From: CAIZQW01 sp942493055
GTDB lineage: Bacteria; Verrucomicrobiota; Kiritimatiellia; RFP12; UBA1067
Direction of reading: 5' to 3'
DNA: 64,000 nucleotides
NCBI GenBank assembly: GCA_942493055.1
Contig: OW818680.1
Location: forward strand, 5,208,001 to 5,272,000
Part shown: positions 59,995 through 64,000 of the stretch, in pieces
Position numbering within the stretch: position 1 is the first letter of the stretch
Layout: each line of letters opens with the position of its first letter
Translations under genes and position numbers: made by a program
Notes under the pieces: model-generated
What the model was told of the DNA's origin: nothing
What the model saw: only the letters and a program-made list of their open reading frames with translations
The model's database searches: none

Positions 59995-60020
59995 ACTTTA
60001 GAACTCTCGAACTTTAGAAC
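59995..60020. repeat. Direct repeat at the end of the acyltransferase fusion gene
   Basis: ACTTTAGAAC occurs at 59995-60004 and 60011-60020, period 16. The second copy supplies the stop codon and last residues of the LplT-PlsC-Aas gene. A neighbouring stretch (59941-59972) repeats CTTGGGA and GGACAT words. Confidence 0.65.
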
Positions 60021-63000
60021 AGCCTACTGCCACTGCCCCCGCTGGGCGGCTGGGCTTGTGCTACCCTTTCGCGTACAGCGCGAAGGTCGATCTTCCCGGT
60101 TCCTGTGAGCGGAATCTCCGGGATGGTGATGAAATGCGCGCGGTTCGGGATCCAGAGGTTGGGGAGTCCGCTCGCCTTGAGCGCCTGATAGAGTTTTTCA
60201 ACATCGCCTGCTTCCGGGGTGAGGCAGGCGAGCAAGTATTCGCCCTGGGTCTCGTCCGGTACGCCGATAACCACGGCGCAGGGCTCCGTCGTGTTGCTGG
60301 CGCGCTGGAGCACCTCTTCGATGGCGCCATGGGGCACCATCTCGCCGCCGATCTTGCTGAAGCGCGAGAGACGATCGGTCAAGAAGAGGAAACCCTCTTC
60401 ATCGATCCGGCCGATATCGCCGGTGTTATACCAGCCGTCATGGAGCACCTCGGCGGTTTTCGACGGATTGTTCAAGTAGCCTGTCATGACGCTGGGGCCT
60501 TTGACCAGGAGGAGTCCGGGCTGGTGGGCAGGCAGGGGGTTCCCTGTCTCGGGATCGACAGTCCGCGTGGCGATATTGGGCAGGGGGCGTCCGGCGCTCC
60601 CGGGTTTATGGCCCTTCGTGGTGGTGCCTTCCGTGGTCCGGTCAGGGATGCCCATGGCGACAACCGGCGAAAGTTCGGTGGCCCCGTAACCTTCCAGGGG
60701 ACGAAGTCCCGTGGCGTGCTCAAAGGCATCGGCGAGAGCGACAGGGAGTTTTTCGCCGCCGGTAAAGACGTAACGCAGCGTTGCGACATCCTCCGGGGTG
60801 GTGCGGCGCAAGTAGGCCTGCAGCAATGTAGGCGTGGTGAGGAGGGTGGTGGCCTTGGCCTCGCGGATCAGGCGCAGGACCTGGGAGACTTGGAGCGGGT
60901 TGGCATGGAAAGCTGTCTTGACGCCGATCAGCAGGGGCCACCAGAGTGTGCCCAGGAAGCCGAAGGAGTGGAAGAACGGCAGCGTGGCGCAGAGCGTATC
61001 GCTGGGGTTCACCGGAACCACGGTCTCAAGGGCGTCGACATTGGAGAGCAGGTTGGCGTGGCTCAGCACGACGCCCTTCGGTGTGCCGGTGGAGCCCGAG
61101 GAGAAGATGATGCAGGCCGCATCCGACGGCAACGGCGCGTGACCGTGGGCCAGTCTCTTGGCCGGTGCGAAACGCGCCCGTACGAAGGCGGAGATTTTTT
61201 CCGATAAGGTCAGTTCCTTGAGGAGGTCTTCGAGATAGAGCAGCTCCGCAGGGGTTTCAGGCAGTGCCAGAGCTGAGAGAAAACGGCGGGAGGTGATGAT
61301 CTGGCGCAGCCCGCTCTGCTCCACGGCTGAACAGTAGGCCTCTTGCGAGACGGTCCAGTTGAGGTTGACCACAATCTTGCCCTGTACAGACAAGGCCGCA
61401 TTCACGAGCAGGCCGCCCACCGACGGCGGGAAGAGGATGCCGACGCGGGGCTTGCTGGTGAGCCGGCCTTTGAGGCGCGCGTTCAGCGCGAGCGCGCTGG
61501 AGAGCAGCTTGCCGTAGGTCATGGACTGTCCGAGCGTGTCACTCGCGGCCAGGCGTGTCCAGTGGCTCCTGGCCTGTTTGATCAGGCGCTGCCCGAGCGT
61601 GTTTCCCGGACGCGCCGCATGGTCGACCGCAGTTTCGACGCTGAGTTCGAGAACAGCCTGCCGCACCTCTTCGGCGGTCGCCTCCGGTTTCATCGGCTTG
61701 CCGATGCGGACGGTCACGCGGAGGGGGAGCGATTTCGGCCAGCGGAAGCCAGGCTCGCCGTAGCGGCAACTGAAGATGCTGCCCCACAGGTTGTCAAGAT
61801 GGACAGGGATGATCGGCGCGTTCGTCCCCTTGGCGATCTTCTCAAACCCCTTGTGGAAGGTCTGGATCGTTCCGTTCGGCGTAAGCCTGCCCTCCGGGAA
61901 GATGCCGACCAGCCAGCCCTGCTGCAAGGCTTCGCGTGCGCCGGTGATGGCCTGGACAAGCGCCCGGGGTCCGTCACTGGTATGGATCTGAATGACGTTC
62001 GAGACGCGGAAGAGCGGACGGCACCAGCCCCAGCCTGAAAAAATTTCACGCGACATGATGTAGCGTATGGGACGCTGGGTCACGGACTGAAGAATGGTCG
62101 CATCACCGTAGGCGGTGTGGTTGGCCACGAGTAAAGCGCCCCCTTCGCGCGGCAGATTTTCAAGGCCGTGGACCTCGACGCGGTATAAGAGGCGTGTGAG
62201 ACGTGAGACGAAAAAGCGCAAGGCGTGGTCAGGGAGGCGATAGAGTGTCCATAAGGCGACGAGGGCTCCGATCCCACCTGTAATCAGCATACAGGCTTGA
62301 GCACCCAGGTGAAGGATGTCGGTGAGAAGATAAAAGAGTCCGGAGGCAGCCACCATCGCGCTGAAACTCCAAAATTCGATTGCACCGAAGATCTCGCCAC
62401 GGTTATGCGCAGGCGACTGTCCTTGCAGATAGGCGGTCAGCGGCACGATACACAGGCCGGAGGTGATGCCTGTCGAGACGAGCCAGAAGCCGAGCAAGAT
62501 AGGATGGTGGGTCGAGCCCAGTCCCAAGAGGGAGAGGGAGAGTCCGAGCGCCCCGACAGGAATGAGCCCCGCCTCGATGGCATGGGGGGAGAGCCTCCCC
62601 GAGATCCATGCGCCCAGCATGATCCCGATGGCCACCAGCAGGAAGAGGTAGCCGCTGGCTTCCACGGAGAGCGAAACAATGTCACGCGCATAGATCACGA
62701 GGTTCTGCTGGAAGAGGGCTGAGATGCCTGAGAAGACGATCGACCCGTATGCCGCGCGCTTCAGCCAGACATGCGGCGTCAGGGATCGCATGGCGCGAAG
62801 CGCGTCAGGAAGGATCCAAGGCGAGGCAGCCGAAACACGGTTGGCTGCCGGCGTCTGCGGTAAGCGGTAGGCGCAGAGCAAGCCCGTGATTGAGCAGGCA
62901 ACGCAGATCGCCAGCACCGTCGCATAGTTCAGATGCAGGACCGTGATCGCCAGGGAGGGCAGGAAGAGTCCGAGGATGATGGCCAGATAGGTGAAGGCTG

Positions 63001-63412
63001 TCATCTTGCTGTTGGCTTGGGGGAGCGCCTCTTTGGTCACCAGTTCCGGCACGATGCCGCGCTTCACAGGACCGAAGAAGGCGCTCTGCGCTGCGAGCAG
63101 GAAGAGGATGCCGAGCATCGGGAAGGCTCGTCCCGAGTAGAGCGCGGGAAAGGCCAGCACCAACAGGATCAGTTCTGTCCATTTCACGATCACGACCAGA
63201 TTACGCTTGCTGTAACGGTCCGTCAATGCGCCTGCCCAGTTTGAGAAGAGGATGAACGGGATGACCAGCAGGGCCGAGGCGAGTGCTAGGGTCGGCGACA
63301 GTTCCCGGTTCAGGGCGCTGACGAGATAGATCACGGTCAGCATCTTAAACGTATTGTCAATCAGCGCGCCGATCGCCTGAGTGATGTTTAGCCATAAGAA
63401 GTGTCTTGTCAT
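60014..63412 (-). CDS. LplT-PlsC-Aas fusion (acyl-ACP-phospholipid acyltransferase)
   Basis: 1132 residues with three parts. Residues 1-400 are an MFS transporter (LplT-like lysophospholipid flippase; about 12 helices, starting FLWLNITQAIGALIDNTFKM). Residues about 410-600 are a PlsC acyltransferase with the HX4D site in VANHTAYGDATIL and FPEGRLTPNGT. Residues about 640-1115 are an AMP-forming acyl-ACP synthetase with CIIFSSGSTGTPKGVVLSHA and GYGATELSPVV. Together they take up and re-acylate lysophospholipids at the inner membrane. In E. coli lplT and aas are separate genes, and the full fusion occurs in several other phyla. The ATG is 5 bases after the stop of the upstream membrane gene. Confidence 0.92.
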   Translation of the reverse strand: MTRHFLWLNITQAIGALIDNTFKMLTVIYLVSALNRELSPTLALASALLVIPFILFSNWAGALTDRYSKRNLVVIVKWTELILLVLAFPALYSGRAFPMLGILFLLAAQSAFFGPVKRGIVPELVTKEALPQANSKMTAFTYLAIILGLFLPSLAITVLHLNYATVLAICVACSITGLLCAYRLPQTPAANRVSAASPWILPDALRAMRSLTPHVWLKRAAYGSIVFSGISALFQQNLVIYARDIVSLSVEASGYLFLLVAIGIMLGAWISGRLSPHAIEAGLIPVGALGLSLSLLGLGSTHHPILLGFWLVSTGITSGLCIVPLTAYLQGQSPAHNRGEIFGAIEFWSFSAMVAASGLFYLLTDILHLGAQACMLITGGIGALVALWTLYRLPDHALRFFVSRLTRLLYRVEVHGLENLPREGGALLVANHTAYGDATILQSVTQRPIRYIMSREIFSGWGWCRPLFRVSNVIQIHTSDGPRALVQAITGAREALQQGWLVGIFPEGRLTPNGTIQTFHKGFEKIAKGTNAPIIPVHLDNLWGSIFSCRYGEPGFRWPKSLPLRVTVRIGKPMKPEATAEEVRQAVLELSVETAVDHAARPGNTLGQRLIKQARSHWTRLAASDTLGQSMTYGKLLSSALALNARLKGRLTSKPRVGILFPPSVGGLLVNAALSVQGKIVVNLNWTVSQEAYCSAVEQSGLRQIITSRRFLSALALPETPAELLYLEDLLKELTLSEKISAFVRARFAPAKRLAHGHAPLPSDAACIIFSSGSTGTPKGVVLSHANLLSNVDALETVVPVNPSDTLCATLPFFHSFGFLGTLWWPLLIGVKTAFHANPLQVSQVLRLIREAKATTLLTTPTLLQAYLRRTTPEDVATLRYVFTGGEKLPVALADAFEHATGLRPLEGYGATELSPVVAMGIPDRTTEGTTTKGHKPGSAGRPLPNIATRTVDPETGNPLPAHQPGLLLVKGPSVMTGYLNNPSKTAEVLHDGWYNTGDIGRIDEEGFLFLTDRLSRFSKIGGEMVPHGAIEEVLQRASNTTEPCAVVIGVPDETQGEYLLACLTPEAGDVEKLYQALKASGLPNLWIPNRAHFITIPEIPLTGTGKIDLRAVRERVAQAQPPSGGSGSRLF

Positions 63413-63417
63413 GGTGG

Positions 63418-63834
63418 TTACTGTACCTTTCCTTTGCCGTTTCTGCGAACGAAAAATTCGATTATTCCGATGATTCCCGCAACAACGGAAGTGATCATCG
63501 TCGCGATTATCGGAATGAAGACCAATCCGATCGCAGCCTGGGCATCTGACGCAAGATCGTAGTCATGATGCCAGAATCCAAGCAATGCCGTCGTAACGAC
63601 GATCAAAAGAACAAACGTGACCGGAATCCATTTACGGAGCAAGAAGGCCGCAATCAGCGGAATGGCTGGCAATGATGCGAAAATGCCGAAAAAGATCAGT
63701 CCTAAAATGAGATGGTCGTTGTTGTCTGGAAGATACTGAGCCACCCAATCAAGCCCGCGCCAGATCCTGCAGGCGTACGGAATAATATTCACGTACAAAA
63801 GGATGATCCCTGAACCTATGATTGCTTTTTTCAT
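63418..63834 (-). CDS. Small membrane protein of unknown function
   Basis: 138 residues with about four transmembrane helices (IIGSGIILLYVNIIPYACRI, LILGLIFFGIFASLPAIPLI, IPVTFVLLIVVTTALLGFW, IGLVFIPIIATMITSVVAGI) and a basic C-terminus (FFVRRNGKGKVQ). I recognise no family. It is immediately upstream of, and probably co-transcribed with, the LplT-PlsC-Aas fusion gene. Base composition is somewhat lower in GC than its neighbour. Confidence 0.62.
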   Translation of the reverse strand: MKKAIIGSGIILLYVNIIPYACRIWRGLDWVAQYLPDNNDHLILGLIFFGIFASLPAIPLIAAFLLRKWIPVTFVLLIVVTTALLGFWHHDYDLASDAQAAIGLVFIPIIATMITSVVAGIIGIIEFFVRRNGKGKVQ

Positions 63835-64000
63835 CTGATGATTCTCTTTCTCTGTTGGATTTCACGTTTCGATTCATCTTTTATAATGCAAGGAACGTGC
63901 CATCAGGCGAAAGCTCGCGCATCGTTGAAAATGAAAGGGTTACGACTTAAAAAGAGGATCGATAAAAACTGATTAGACATTTTATGTATAATCATGATAC
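63835..64000. other. Right-edge region without a gene
   Basis: 166 AT-rich bases with no convincing reading frame. A TATAA-type stretch near 63881-63886 may be part of the promoter of the minus-strand gene at 63834, but no matching -35 stands out. Confidence 0.4.

Overview
The window is about 57% GC by eye and bacterial. It has four tRNA genes with encoded CCA and Sec, Tat and lipoprotein-type export signals. The gene families point to the PVC superphylum, most likely Kiritimatiellota, Lentisphaerota or Verrucomicrobiota: large haem proteins with hydrazine-synthase-alpha-like propellers, a GH106-type rhamnosidase, and a DUF4159/DUF58/BatA/DUF4175-like/MoxR operon. This placement is inference from gene content; there is no rRNA or universal marker gene here to prove it.

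Layout. 1-4797 (minus): the 5' part of a group-4-hydrogenase or complex-I-like operon. It starts with a DNA-binding/PTS-EIIA fusion, then two tandem HyfB-like ion-translocating subunits, then the first codons of a HyfC/NuoH-like subunit. 4924-4999: tRNA-Ala with its own promoter and terminator. 5136-11376 (minus): an exported dihaem HZS-alpha-like protein and a very large GH106-type glycoside hydrolase. 11538-13816 (plus): a Tat-exported sugar isomerase-like protein, a small zinc-ribbon membrane protein and a secreted protein with a pseudopilin-like tail. 13885-15592: a stand-alone YcaO enzyme followed by a separately promoted small exported protein carrying four consecutive cysteines. 15731-35290 (plus): a tightly packed 12-gene operon of about 19.5 kb, with DUF4159, DUF58, BatA-like, a second VWA-like membrane protein, a DUF4175-like coiled-coil protein, several exported proteins, an FHA-MoxR fusion ATPase, an exported SagB-type nitroreductase and an Old-Yellow-Enzyme/GltD-like fusion. 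35412-37214: the ABC-F ATPase Uup.

37300-39300 is an AT-rich accessory patch with a broken small gene, a small ORF and a ClpP-fold serine protease of the SDH_sah family. 39304-41658 (minus): catalase-peroxidase with a lipoprotein-type leader. 41897-47774 (minus): a two-gene haem operon, made of an HZS-alpha-like/dihaem/FGE fusion and a beta-propeller dihaem protein. 48006-48262: tRNA-Leu, tRNA-Glu and tRNA-Thr. 48328-50774: an ACT regulator, a UPF0210 protein and a NusG/RfaH-like factor. The rest holds a Nudix hydrolase, a low-complexity Cys-tailed secreted protein, an RmlD-like reductase, PurD, an aminotransferase/Lrp pair, TcdA, a lipase, an LplT-PlsC-Aas fusion and a small membrane protein.

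Two kinds of intergenic repeat stand out. One is a cluster of GC-rich REP-like palindromes at 55407-55603. The other is a set of seven scattered tracts built from doubled short words, at least four of which fold as hairpins. One hairpin lies inside the 5' end of a coding sequence.
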